The notes under the pieces are model-generated. The model searched no databases. It saw only the letters and a program-made list of their open reading frames with translations, and had not been told where the DNA came from. A stretch of DNA of 64,000 bases from positions 2,348,501-2,412,500 of the forward strand of contig OY855906.1 of the NCBI GenBank assembly GCA_963693305.1. Direction: 5' to 3'. Shown in pieces: positions 45,586 to 56,632 of the stretch; position 1 is the stretch's first letter, and each line of letters begins with the position of its first letter. The DNA is from Meandrina meandrites. Taxonomy: Eukaryota > Cnidaria > Anthozoa > Scleractinia > Meandrinidae. The position numbers and the translations under genes are program-made.

Positions 45586-45866
45586 TTACTAACATCTGGG
45601 GCGCTAATAAGATGTAATTGAACACTAACGGGTCATTTTTAACACGTATACACAACACTAAATATAATAGTTGATTATAAGGGTTGCTGATACCTAAATC
45701 ATAAATGCAACCCATGGGATTTGGAGCTTTTGGCGTATTGTTTCCAATGCAAATATGCACCAACACTCCCGCTATTTCAAACTAGGAAAAAAGAACCTTG
45801 CAAATTTTTGTAATCAACAATATTGGAATACAGAAATAAAGTACTAACTGATTGAAAATAAAAATC

Positions 45867-46706
45867 TTAGGTAACTAAATGTCCATCAATGAACAGCTTA
45901 TCAGGCTCTTTCTTGTCGAAAAAGGCTCTTTTGCCATCCTCCCTCGCACGCTTTAACCTCGGCCACAATTTCCTTCGCCTCTCTTGTATTTCCTTGGGGT
46001 AATCGGCATAAACCTTCACATCTATATCATCTTTCAACTCCAAGGCTCGTCTAAAAACTCTCTCCCTATCAGGAAAACGGAGGAAACGAGCAATGATTGG
46101 TCTTGAGGTTCCTTGCTTTTTAGCTCCGATACGGTGAACCCGTTGGAACTCGATATTGCGGACATCATCGACTTCTAATTCTCTCTCCATAAACCGATAA
46201 ATAAGCTCTGCGCTGTCTTCAATTGTATCGGTGGATTCCGGGATATTAAAAAAGCGCAGATTCTCCCTACGGCTATAGACATCTTGGTAAAGAATGCGGT
46301 CGCCTAGACTTTTAATCTCTCTTACATTTTCGTTGACTTGTGACTTCAATTCCTCCACCTCGCTGTTTAAAAACTTCAGGCTGTTGTCCATTACGGCCAC
46401 TGACTTCTCGACAGCGCTGGTTTTAGCGCTGAGCGTGGCAATTTCTGCTTCAATAGTTTTTACGGAGGATTCTAACACATTGAATTTCTGCAGCACTCCT
46501 TCCACCATACTTTCAAGGCCGCTGAGTTTTTGGAGAACGAGCTGGATCTTGGAGCCGAGATCTTCAGCCATCTCAAGCGCCATGTTGATCTCGTCAGTTG
46601 TTTCGGACGGAGATCTTGGTTTCTTCTCTTTTGGCGTCGGAGCGCTTTCTGAGCTGCTACTGCTTCCTCTTGTTTTGCGTTTTAGGACACTGATAATCTC
46701 TTCCAT
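45867..46706 (-). CDS. LINE ORF1: RNA-binding chaperone, coiled coil + RRM
   Basis: 279 residues with ATG at 46706. Residues 1-40 are basic and Ser-rich. About 40-140 is a heptad-rich coiled coil (EVEELKSQVNENVREIKSLG) expected to trimerise. Next comes an RRM-like segment beginning YSRRENLRFFNIPES, then the C-terminal domain (RPIIARFLRFPDRERVFRRA, VYADYPKEIQERRRKLWP). This is the order of L1 ORF1p, which coats element RNA. The 330 bases between its stop and ORF2 contain stops in the ORF2 frame, so no ORF1-ORF2 fusion occurs. Confidence 0.9.
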   Translation of the reverse strand: MEEIISVLKRKTRGSSSSSESAPTPKEKKPRSPSETTDEINMALEMAEDLGSKIQLVLQKLSGLESMVEGVLQKFNVLESSVKTIEAEIATLSAKTSAVEKSVAVMDNSLKFLNSEVEELKSQVNENVREIKSLGDRILYQDVYSRRENLRFFNIPESTDTIEDSAELIYRFMERELEVDDVRNIEFQRVHRIGAKKQGTSRPIIARFLRFPDRERVFRRALELKDDIDVKVYADYPKEIQERRRKLWPRLKRAREDGKRAFFDKKEPDKLFIDGHLVT

Positions 46707-46795
46707 ACAAACAGTTGCAATGTAAGATAAATATGTCGAAACAAGCGGGAGCGATTTTAGCTACGTCTTTACTCGGCCATGACAGACCCAGACCC

Positions 46796-46807
46796 CTCGT
46801 GCATTTT
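46796..46807. repeat. LINE target-site duplication, right copy
   Basis: CTCGTGCATTTT, identical to 41,437-41,448, continues into the interrupted tandem monomer (GAAAGAGCCGATAAAATACG). Confidence 0.85.
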
Positions 46808-47090
46808 GAAAGAGCCGATAAAATACGTTTTTAAAACGACGTGACAAACTTAGTACACATGTCAAATACATGCGGCCAACCTATATACACAAATTAAAAA
46901 CAAACGCGATTCTGAACTAAGTACACAGAGCAGGAGTTTCTCGTGCATTTCTAAAGAGCTGACAAAACTAGTTTCATTTGTCGACAGATTAAAAAGCGAT
47001 GTGACTACACATGTCAAATAGCTATGTCAAGAACATGTGACCATACTAGGTACACAAGAGCAGGAGTTTCTCGGGCATCACATTTGATAT

Positions 47091-50000
47091 TTTCATTTTT
47101 CAAATAAAACCGTTCTCCCCAAACAAATCCTTTATATTTTGAGGGTTGTGTAATAACATACAGCAGATACCTGTGCTGGCATTCATCTTCTGCGGTTTTT
47201 CAAAGGTGGGTTTGCATCTCGCTCGGCTGGAATGACATCTGAGCTAATTTGTCTTATATGCTTATACTTTGCTTATCAGAATGTATAGTATGTTAGTTGG
47301 TAGCCAGATATAGCAGCTATATGCCCATTCTTACTGGAATAATTACAATATATATTTATAATGTAAAGCCTCCCTAACGTTCTTTTCACACCGCGGCGTG
47401 AATATAAAATGGCAACTGTATGTATTTTCTCTTGGCCACAGCCATAATGAATGGGACCTATCACCTTGTACTCTTTGTTACAAAATACCAGTGGGTAGAA
47501 CAAAGTAAAGAAAGTTTTTGACTCATTGTGTTTATCCACTTTTTAACTTGGAAGCTTTTGCCTGTTAAATCTGCTGGAAAACATCCCTGTAAGTTTGAGA
47601 GATCGCTATATTTACGAAACATTTTAATGACCAATGATAGTGCAGCTAGGGGATTTGTGACTACATAAGTCAGCCGTCGAAGATTTAAGAAACCGAGAGA
47701 TTCGTCGAAGCTGTCTTAATTCTCTCCTTCGCTATCGCCATAGTCGCTATTTCAACACGGGTCACAGTTTTATTTCTTTTATGTCGTTGTTAAAATGCTG
47801 CGTCGCTTGTCGGAATTTACCCGAACAAGGCCTCTGAAAAGAGCCTAAAACCAGCTTGCATTTTAAGGTATTTTAAAGTTGTTAAACAATTCAACTCAGG
47901 CTTTTAAAGTTCAAACAAACTGTTTTCACTGTACATGCAACCGGAATTTTCTCCAGGTAGAGAAAAGTCAACCAGTGTAACAATAACAACAGAATCCCAC
48001 CCTAGAAGAAAAAGCAATCGAGTACGACTCGCGCAGTGAAACTTGTGAGCTCGAGGGCAAGGTTTTGTTGAAGAGGACAGTGGTTTTGCCATCAGTAGGT
48101 TACTTAAGCTGTCGACCTTCCAGTCGGGATAACATCTCTATTTAGATGTCCTGTACGGTTAAACAGTCGATTCGTTTTATATAACCTATGCCTAAAATAC
48201 TAAGGTGAAAAAGTATCAAAATCGTATTCGTGGCATAAGTGGCGTTCACAGCCGTAGCTCAATAACACGATTTCCACATTATGAAGCAACTTGGAGCCCT
48301 TCACACAGTTGGCCTAGCCTAAGGTTAGGAAAGTAACTGATTTGGATTTCAACTGCTAAGCTAATCAATTCGAATGACCAGACTAGCCCTTTAACGTAAA
48401 CTTCCTTTTTGTGTAAAACGGACAGAGGAAACTTATACTTATGGGCTTCATGGGAAAACGTCTTCGCTGAATTGAGACGTTAGCAGGCGGGATCAGGATG
48501 AAAACTCTCAGTTAGGCGGGATAGCGGGATAAGGGCCAAATAGGGTGGCGGGATTCGGGATTGCAAAAGCCTATTTTGGACCTTCACTTAACGTTGCTCA
48601 GTTGCTTTCGGTGTGGAAACGCAATAAAGAATATCACAGCTTGTCATGGAATGATATTTCAGTAAAACCTGGCTCGAGCTGACCTTCTTCGAATCGTCGT
48701 TCCATCGTTGGCTAGTGTTCAAAGAAAATTCCAATTAAAAATCTGTATGGTCGCAGGCCTACTCAGCTAACAGGAAAAGTAGTACATATATGACATAGAC
48801 TGAAACATTAATTAATTCTTATCTTGTATTGAGACCACGAGATAACAAAAACACTGAAGCAATTTAGTTTGAAGGCGGGCAAAAGGCCGGACATAACTTG
48901 TATCGTCTTTGTCGTTTAACTCCGCCCTCGATGGTGTTTATTACACTTACAGAAGAGAAGGCAGGACTTGATTCTTACAGAAAACAAATTTAACAATAGT
49001 ATTTTCCACCTGGCGCATAGATGACAAAGAAAAATGCCGTGTCATGGAAGGCTGGGTAAACTGAAAAGAAACAAAAACGTCCGCACTGAATACACGTGAA
49101 CTCAAAGGTGCGCCGCTGATTTGTATTCAGTGTAAATTAACTTCTTTAAGCGTTTACCTCGAGTCGAAGACAAAAAGACTAGAAAGAAAGTCATGCAAAC
49201 GTTTTTTTACAAAGTAGATTCGTTTTTCAGTTTAAATGGAAGTTAAAGAGATGTCAAACAAACACTAACTTGGAAGTGAATCCCTTTTGAGTCCCTTTTG
49301 GGAGATAAAAAATCTTGCGCACGAAAACAATTTCCTTTAAGGATTTTTGAATCTTGTCTTAGGCTTAAAGCGTCTTAAAGGAAACCGGTCGTATTCCGGA
49401 AGCGATTTAGGTTCAATTCAACTACCTCCTTTGAATACCTGAAACCGAACGTGCTAACAATGTATATACTTTTCAATGTGTTGCTTTGTTTGCGAAAGAA
49501 AGACCATAATTTTTGGCGTGTTCCTTTTACGACACTGCTGATCCAACACAATGGCTAATAATACGAAGGCATCTCAGGCAGGCACTGTAATTTTGTGCTT
49601 TTAAAACGAGGAAACCGCAAAGCCTCCATTGACCGAAATAAACAGCAATTAGTGACAAACCTAAATAAATCTGTTCTGTTTAGAGCTGTCACTTTCAGAG
49701 CAGTTTGTCGTTGAATTTACAATAGAGTGCTAAGAACTTTAGATTGTCTGGCTAAAGTGTTAATTGTGCATTGTGCCATCGCTGGTTTTATTGAAATCAT
49801 GATGTCCCCATCATGATAAAAAGATGAGATCATTTCGACAATCCGGGTGTAGCTGAAGCCGCGATTTCAACTTTCATTTGCTTCGATATTGGTGATAACA
49901 AGCTTAACAGAATTATCTCACAGCCAGGTAAGAGCGAGATAAGTGTACCCGAGCTGAGACATCATAGGCTTGAAGTTCTTCACTTTCACCTTAAGCGCTG

Positions 50001-50740
50001 GACTGATTTAAGCTCCACAGAATAGGTTGTACTGAAATCTGTTTCTCGAAATCAACCGGCTCGTACGGGAATTTTGCTAAGCTCGACAAATCATGCAGAA
50101 AAAATATATTACGGATCACTGAATAGATTCCTTAGAAACAAATTAAACATGTAACAAACTTTTTCCGAATTTTTTTGTCCTTTCACCTGCTTGGTACATT
50201 TTCGAAATAGCCCCCGAATCCGAACGTAAGTAAGCACACTTTAACAAATGAAGGTCATGTGTCCGCTTTGAAACAATTTTAGTTATATTAACCTTGGGAT
50301 GATTAGTAACACAGTAAAGTTATTTTCTAGTTAGTGTTTATATGAAAATCGTCGAGCAGTTTTCCCAAATTAGCTCACTAACGATTGCTTCGTACGGTCA
50401 AGAAACACTCCACGATGCTTCGTTAGCTTTGTGAAATGATCTTCTTTTGGTAATTGGATGACGAAATCTTATAGCCGAACTGGACAAAAATTGTAAGGCT
50501 TTTGAAAATTTTAGTCAACTGAGACCTGAAGTCCCTTGTGGCCGAAAGAATCTGAACTATGTAATGTTAAAATTGGTCAGTGAGTCAGGACATTCTGTTC
50601 GAAGTGTTTCTTCATTGTATGTCCCAGTAACACGTGTAGTTTCTTCTGAAAACTGTGTTGCCAAGGCGTTGATAGAAGCAGTTTAAAAGTATTGTTGACT
50701 TGCAAGATCAAAATTTTAATTTTCTTTAAAGCAGTTAACG
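47091..50740. other. Intergenic region upstream of FGF C
   Basis: It contains the GGCGGGAT block at 48,484-48,570 and otherwise AT-rich, apparently unique DNA. No exon is recognised. It could contain regulatory DNA for FGF C. Confidence 0.4.
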
Positions 50741-52941
50741 ATGAATTCCATTCACCTGCTTTTCCTACTTCAACTCTTTTGCTTCACGGAGATAAACACT
50801 TCAGCTAAACCGTATAACGGAACAAAAACCCAGACGAAAGATGCGAGGACGCCAAAGGGATCTCTATCAACATCAATGGTCAGATACGATAACGACAGGA
50901 TCAAAAACCATTCCCGCAAGCCATTTCTTTTCAGAAAGCAGAAATTGCCACGACCATCGGTGGAAAATTCCTTTAAACGCGTCCGCAAGATAACAAATCT
51001 ACCGACCGCTACATCCCATTGTAAAATATTTTGCCGCAGCGGTTACCATCTTCAAATCCTTCCCAGTGGGGCAGTGAAGGGCACGGTTGACCAGGACAGC
51101 AAGTACGGTAAGCTCAGCTAGTAACCATGACAACCGTTACGCTTCCGGAAATGCCGGACTTTTGTCCATTTTATAGGGAAGGACTGAGATCTGTAGAGGC
51201 TTATAACCGGAATATTGTTTTTCTCAAGCAGAATGATAAGCTTATTACAGGGAGGACTTATAAGCTGGATTATAAACGAAATTTTACGATACAATCTGAA
51301 TTTTGTGTAACTGAAAACTCTCTACAAAAACGTGACTACAGTGCATAAAAATTTTCCATATTTTCTTATCATCGATCTTACAGAACATTGTACTTCAAAT
51401 AGAAGCTAAGAAGTTTGCAAGTTGAGTGCGGACCAAAACGTTTTATCAGGAATTCTTACAGTTCATCCCTCATTAGCGTCTTAAAGTTGCACGTTTCTTT
51501 TCAGATCATTTCCAAATAGCTTTCTATGCCGCTTATAATTCCCCTTGGGAAATAGGCTCCCCAGTTATAAGTCCACCCAAAACCCTTAATGAAGTTGTAT
51601 AAGCTTAGGGCTTATATCTGGCATTAAACGGTATGGAACCAGCAGACAATTTCGTAATGATCATGTGTTACAATTGAGATATGTGCAAAATTACAGTAAC
51701 TCACGGTTTGCCTGCACCGTCCTCGCCATCGTTAGTCATCCGCACTTCTCACGTGCTTCCTGTCGTTTGCGTAATACGGTTCTACATCTGGACAAAAAAT
51801 TGCCAGTCACAATTTTTTTCGGAGGGCGGGTTAGGGGGAGGGGGATTGAAGATGTTCCAATTCTTCCGTCTCTCTGAACTTCGAATTCTTTGTATTGACA
51901 TTTTAAGAATTATCAAATTCAATGTTGTTCTTTGCTTTGTGTTGTTCTCAGTGTTGTTTGAGATGCAGTCATTTGGTCCCAGTCTCATCAGGTTGATGAG
52001 CACCGCGACGGGCAGGTACCTCTCTATGAGAAGAGACGGAAGTCTTCGCGGCTTGGTAAGTGAAGTGCTCATCCATTTTACAAGACTTACAATGCAAATG
52101 GCGTATTTCATATTCTTTTAAATTTAAGTTGACTTCTTTTTTAGACAAAGCAGTGACCAAAAACATTTGGAGGGAAATCCAAAAATTGAGTTTCCTGTTT
52201 ATATCGACGGCTACAACGATTCCCTGAGCCCTTTCTTACATATTTTGTGAAATTGCTTCAAAACAGAACGTGCAGTGTGCTCATAAGAGCATAGCTGATT
52301 GGCCAATAAATCTCTTTTTATCGTCCAGTCAGAATTTAACCGTAAATTGCAGGATTTATCCGACTTTTCCCGCGCTTGTTGAAAATCGTGTTTTTGCTTC
52401 GAGTTCTTCATTGATTACGCTACCTGCCACCGCAGTGGCTAGCTCTGGCCTGTCATACAGACGCTTTTGATTCGCGAGCGCTGAAAAATGTTGTTCGTCG
52501 ATTTGGCCTTGGAGTCTCAAACGAATGGGCCCTTTTTTTGACGCTTTTTTCTTTCTCCCCAAGCCCCTCCCGAGTTCGAATCCAAGATAGCACTCGCCTG
52601 ATCAAAATGCACTCGCTCGCTCGCTCGCTCGCTCGCTAAAATCTGCGCTTGTATTGCAGGTTAGGTTGGCTCTAACTGAGTTAATTATAATGTTCTTCGT
52701 TTTATTTCCACCATTCATTTTCTCTCATATTATTTTATTTCAGCGTAATCAAAGCACCCGGGACTCACTTTTCAAAGAGACACATGAACAGAATGCGTTT
52801 CACTCGTACGCGTCTCACAGATATTACAGACAACAGCCACACGACATGTTAGTTGGTATCAAGAGAAACGGGCAAATAAAACGAGCCACTAAAACCTTAC
52901 ACGGACAAACTGCTACGCAATTTATTGTCATCAAATTTTGA
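50741..52941 (+). CDS. FGF-like: Fibroblast growth factor, gene C
   Basis: Exons 50741-51107, 51952-52055 (104 nt) and 52744-52941, phases 1 and 0, 222 residues. The ATG opens a signal peptide (HLLFLLQLFCFTEINTSA). A basic extension with possible N-glycosylation sites (NGT, NHS) leads to the trefoil core: CKIFCRSGYHLQILPSGAV, FEMQSFGPSLIRLMSTATG, YLSMRRDGSLRGL, DSLFKETHEQN, VGIKRNGQIK and GQTATQFIVIKF. YHLQILPSG is very close to the vertebrate FGF consensus, so this copy looks the least diverged at that point. The signature Cys is Ser (D-S-L-F-K-E). Its secreted receptor-ligand role is inferred from the family. It lies 13.5 kb from FGF B in divergent orientation. Confidence 0.92.
52611..52637 (+). 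repeat. (CTCG)n microsatellite in FGF C intron 2
   Basis: About six CTCG units lie roughly 105 bp before the acceptor of exon 3. Confidence 0.9.
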
Positions 52942-53380
52942 TAGTTTCAGAGTTAATTTTAAATCTGGTATTGGGGACGAGATTTAAAACGAAAGCGTGA
53001 AAACACAAAACGCTAGAATCTTTATTAGTATAAATTGACAACGACCTTCTGGAGATCGCCATTGTTAGCATGAATTGAGAGCAAAGAGCCCTGTAGATTT
53101 AATTTATTTATTAATTTATTTGTTGACTGCATCTTTTTTTCTAATGCATGTAAATCATTGCGTCGCAAAACGATAGTAGGCTTATCTTCAGAGATCACAG
53201 CCTTCTTAATCAATAGGCATGAGTGAATTAAAAACATTGTCGATCTTAGATGTTGTGTTTTGTGTAAAATTCATTGATTTTTTTACTGAACCAAATCATA
53301 TATAAAGCTTTGTTTCACATGAGCCAAATCCGATAGGACAAAACTAACGAGATTAAAAGTGATCATTAATTGATTAATCA

Positions 53381-53806
53381 TGATTACATGAGCTGGCGGG
53401 CTGGCTCGGTCTGTCGAGATAGCTTTCAGCCCAATTCATGCCCCGTGCTAACCCGAGAGGGATTAGATTTTGTAGCGGAGAGCGACGGTTTCAATTTTGG
53501 CGCGAAGCGGTTGTTTGAGCGATTTGGCCCGTTATTTTTGCAGTTTCAGGTAGCTTCATGATTTATGTGCTAAATAGAAAAAGAGATATTAACTGGCGGA
53601 TCATTTTTGCTCTGAAGCGAAATTAAATTGCGAGAAAGCGCTGGTCCGGTGAGCGTGATTACATGGAAAAATCTCAGCCTGATTAGTCATCCCGGCTAAC
53701 CGGGCTGACTCGTTGTCATGCATGTAATCAGCGAAGTTGATTTCTGTTGCGTTTAATAGACGTACCCAAATATCGGCAAACCAGGTCAGCCTAGCTCATG
53801 TAATCA
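53381..53806. mobile_element. MITE with TGATTACATGAGCT ends
   Basis: TGATTACATGAGCTGGC at 53,381 is mirrored by GCCTAGCTCATGTAATCA ending at 53,806. Internal echoes (GTGATTACATGG, CATGTAATCAG) suggest nested or rearranged copies. Confidence 0.65.
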
Positions 53807-53979
53807 GTCCCTTACAACCAATACCAACATAGCGAACCTGGCCAATCAGTTTCAAAAACCATCCATCCACTGATATACAACTTAGACTTTTCGCTTGACC
53901 TTTAAAATGAATTCCCGCTCATGTTGTCGAAACGTTAGTCACTAACAGCAGTCCTTTTAGAACTACTCTAATTATTAGG

Positions 53980-54191
53980 GACCTTCAGATTGGAGTACGA
54001 GATCGAGTACGACTTTCGAATTTCAACCTAGTTAGGTTCCCAGAGCTCTCACTTCTCCCTGTTGCTGACCAGTTGAAAAGGAAACGACCGGTACGAGATT
54101 GAAGTGAAATGTGACAATCCAATGCATAAGCACTCGGCTTGAAAAGTCATACTCGTACTACGTCATATAGTCGTACTCCGATCTGAAGGTC
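53980..54191. mobile_element. MITE with GACCTTCAGAT ends
   Basis: GACCTTCAGATTGGAGTACG is mirrored by CGTACTCCGATCTGAAGGTC (one gap). It is 212 bp and non-coding. Confidence 0.7.
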
Positions 54192-56632
54192 GCTATTTGC
54201 TATTTATTACCTCTCCGAACCCCAAAATACCACAATGATGACGTAACTTTGCAATACCTATGATTGGTCGTTTCTCGGATTTGAATTTTCCCGCGCAAGT
54301 GACAGCCAATCAGAGACGTTGCACGGATTCCTGTAGGGCTACGTCATCAGAATGGGATTTTCCAACTCGAATGAGTCTGGCAGGAAACGAAATGAACAAG
54401 AGAAAACACTTTATTCAGGCTTATAATTTTGATATATTACATTTAATATTACATTTTTATATACATTGTAATCACATCTCTTTTCTCATTGGCTAAGAAC
54501 CTGCAGTTATTTCTGGTATCCTATTATTGCTCATTTCCCCAAAAACCGCTAAAAATCGAGTTGAAAGGAACTTAATTTCGCGAACGTTTCCAGTATAATG
54601 ATTGACATAAACAGGCAGCAAATAAGGCAGGGTGGAAAAGTTGGAGTGTAGCAAAAGCGACAGTGTGGAACAGAGAATGTTGGAGAGAATGTAACGCGGC
54701 CTTACGCACTTACTGGCGGGAGAAGATGAGATAAACAGATTCCAGGCGCTACAGATTTTAATTTTTCATAGCAATATTTTACAATGATATTGCATGAAAC
54801 TTAAAAATTAAAGCAGGTTGTTTGTCTGGGACAAGGCAAAACGTTACACGTACTACACAGCTCAGTCGATGTGTCTTCTCTCTGTTGTATGATTTGGAGA
54901 AAGAGAGCGTGGGCAATGGACGACGACAAAGGACATATTCATGTTTTCCAACGTCCAAGTTAAAAGAAAGGGGTTTCCGGCCTTTATCCAGGTATTAGGT
55001 TTCCCGAAAATGCTTTTTTCGGAGGTCTTTAATTTAGCGATTTTTTGCAATCGCGAAAATCAAGTCAGTGCCGCGAAAATTTCTTGAAAACAACAAGGTA
55101 ATCGGCGCATAGCGACAAAGCCGTGATATGAAGCGAAAATGGCCCGAGTTCCCACTTCTCCATTCACTTCAGTGTGAGAAGCCCTGATCGAAAACAGGAA
55201 AACCTCTCCGGCGATTGAAAAGTTAAATATTTTTATATCATTGTAAGAATTTTTAATTAAGATCTATTTGTTATAGAAGAATTCTTTGTTCCCAGCATTA
55301 CCCCTGTAAGTTATTTTTTATCTGAAGATTCAACACACGAGTTGGAAGGTGGTCGAAAATTTTTACGACAACGCAATTGCTTCCTAGTTGAAATTACTCC
55401 CATGCAAAAGAAAGGTTATTTTTTATTCCGATATTGTAATTAGGGAGCTGCAAAATCTCTTTTGTTTTCTTAAGCAAAGGCTTCAAAGAAATTGCGGGTT
55501 TTCGTTGAAAGATTATCGAAACAATTTAATTTCCCTCTAACACAACAGAATTCGCTTGTTTGAAAACCGCCATTATACATCCTCGAGTTCGCGAATTGGG
55601 AAACAAAATTATTTCTGACTTATCTGAGTATTCCGTGTAAAATGTTTTGTTTGACCAAGCCCGGAAGTCTGTTGAAAATGATAGATTATGCACACAATTA
55701 AAACTGAATCAGTTCGATATTCGGCTTAAACTAAAACTGTGCCATTAGCTTAATTGTTAGAAAGGAAGCCCTGAGAACGGGCTTTAAATTGTGTTTGAAG
55801 ATCTTTTTCTTTACTCTTCCACAAAACAATTGTGATTTGAAAAATGAGATAGCAAGTCATAGAAGACATTCAAAATTTATCTAGTATATATAACTTGAAC
55901 TCGATCCTGCGTCCGTTGTTGAAATTGTTCGTTATCTTGTAACGGGACTCATATACTCAGATCTTGTAGGACATTTTTTACGTCGCGGCTGACTAAAAAT
56001 AAAAAGACGTGTTTTCTAACATTAGCAGAATTTTTTTTAATGATTTCGTGGTGACATGAAAGCATTAGTTGGGGAACGATTAAAAGGATACGAAAGATGT
56101 ATCGGTGAAAGGCAACCTTCATAATGGTACTGGTAAGTCCATTTTACAAACACAAATACTGCCAAAAAACCATTAGTCATGTAAATACAATGAAGCCCAG
56201 CTCACCATCATCTTGTAACATATGGACTTCATTGTTCTGTTTTCACGAAGTTCTCACAGGGTGAATGGATTCGAACTACCTATATAACTGGGCTTAAACC
56301 GCAATACCACGGGCTTTTTTCGCGGTATTTTGATATCGAATGAAAGATGGAATATTAACAAAAAGACGTTGGCAGGATTTACATTTCTTTCAGTTGCCGA
56401 AATATTTCTTTTGATATAGTTATTTACATGTAAACTGATAGCAATTAGCCTGCTGGCAAAAGTGATAGCCAAAGCTATCTTCTTCTGATGTCAGATTCCG
56501 GTAATGAGCTTATTCGAGAAAACGCTATACAGCTAAACTGCTTCAGTACTAATAAGAGCGCTTCGCTCTCTAGAGCTGAGTGAAAGAAGAACGTTTTCCC
56601 TTTTCTATAACTGTCCGAGTAGCTAGGCCGCC

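Larger units (their letters stand above)
41449..46795 (-). mobile_element. Full-length L1-like LINE, 5.35 kb
   Basis: The minus-strand element has a 5' UTR of about 90 bp (starting GGGTCTGGGTCTGTCATGG), ORF1 (46,706-45,867), a 330-bp spacer, ORF2 (to 41,752), a 290-bp 3' UTR and a short poly(A). A 12-bp duplication flanks it. Both reading frames are uninterrupted and the 5' end is present, so this copy is young and may be, or recently was, mobile. ORF1 with coiled coil and RRM plus an APE-type ORF2 places it in the L1/Tx1 group by domain layout. The precise clade needs comparison. Confidence 0.92.
41270..47090. repeat. Diverged tandem array interrupted by the LINE
   Basis: Roughly 100-150 bp monomers share AAAACAACGCGACT, then TAAGTACACAGAGCAGGAG and TTTCTCGTGCATTT. 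About two units lie at 41,270-41,440 and two or three at 46,808-47,090. The LINE is inserted within one monomer at its CTCGTGCATTTT segment. Confidence 0.65.
52942..56632. other. Intergenic region with two MITEs, no gene
   Basis: Outside the two MITEs (53,381 and 53,980) the DNA is AT-rich. A 70-codon minus frame at 53,025-53,237 lacks domains and is not called. Nothing else is supported. Confidence 0.4.

Noticed and set aside
46294..46725. 143-codon plus-strand frame
   Set aside because: It is antisense to LINE ORF1 and consists of reversed coiled-coil codons.
53025..53237. 70-codon minus-strand frame downstream of FGF C
   Set aside because: No recognisable domain and no splice partner; it starts without a clear context. 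It could be a relic but cannot be supported.
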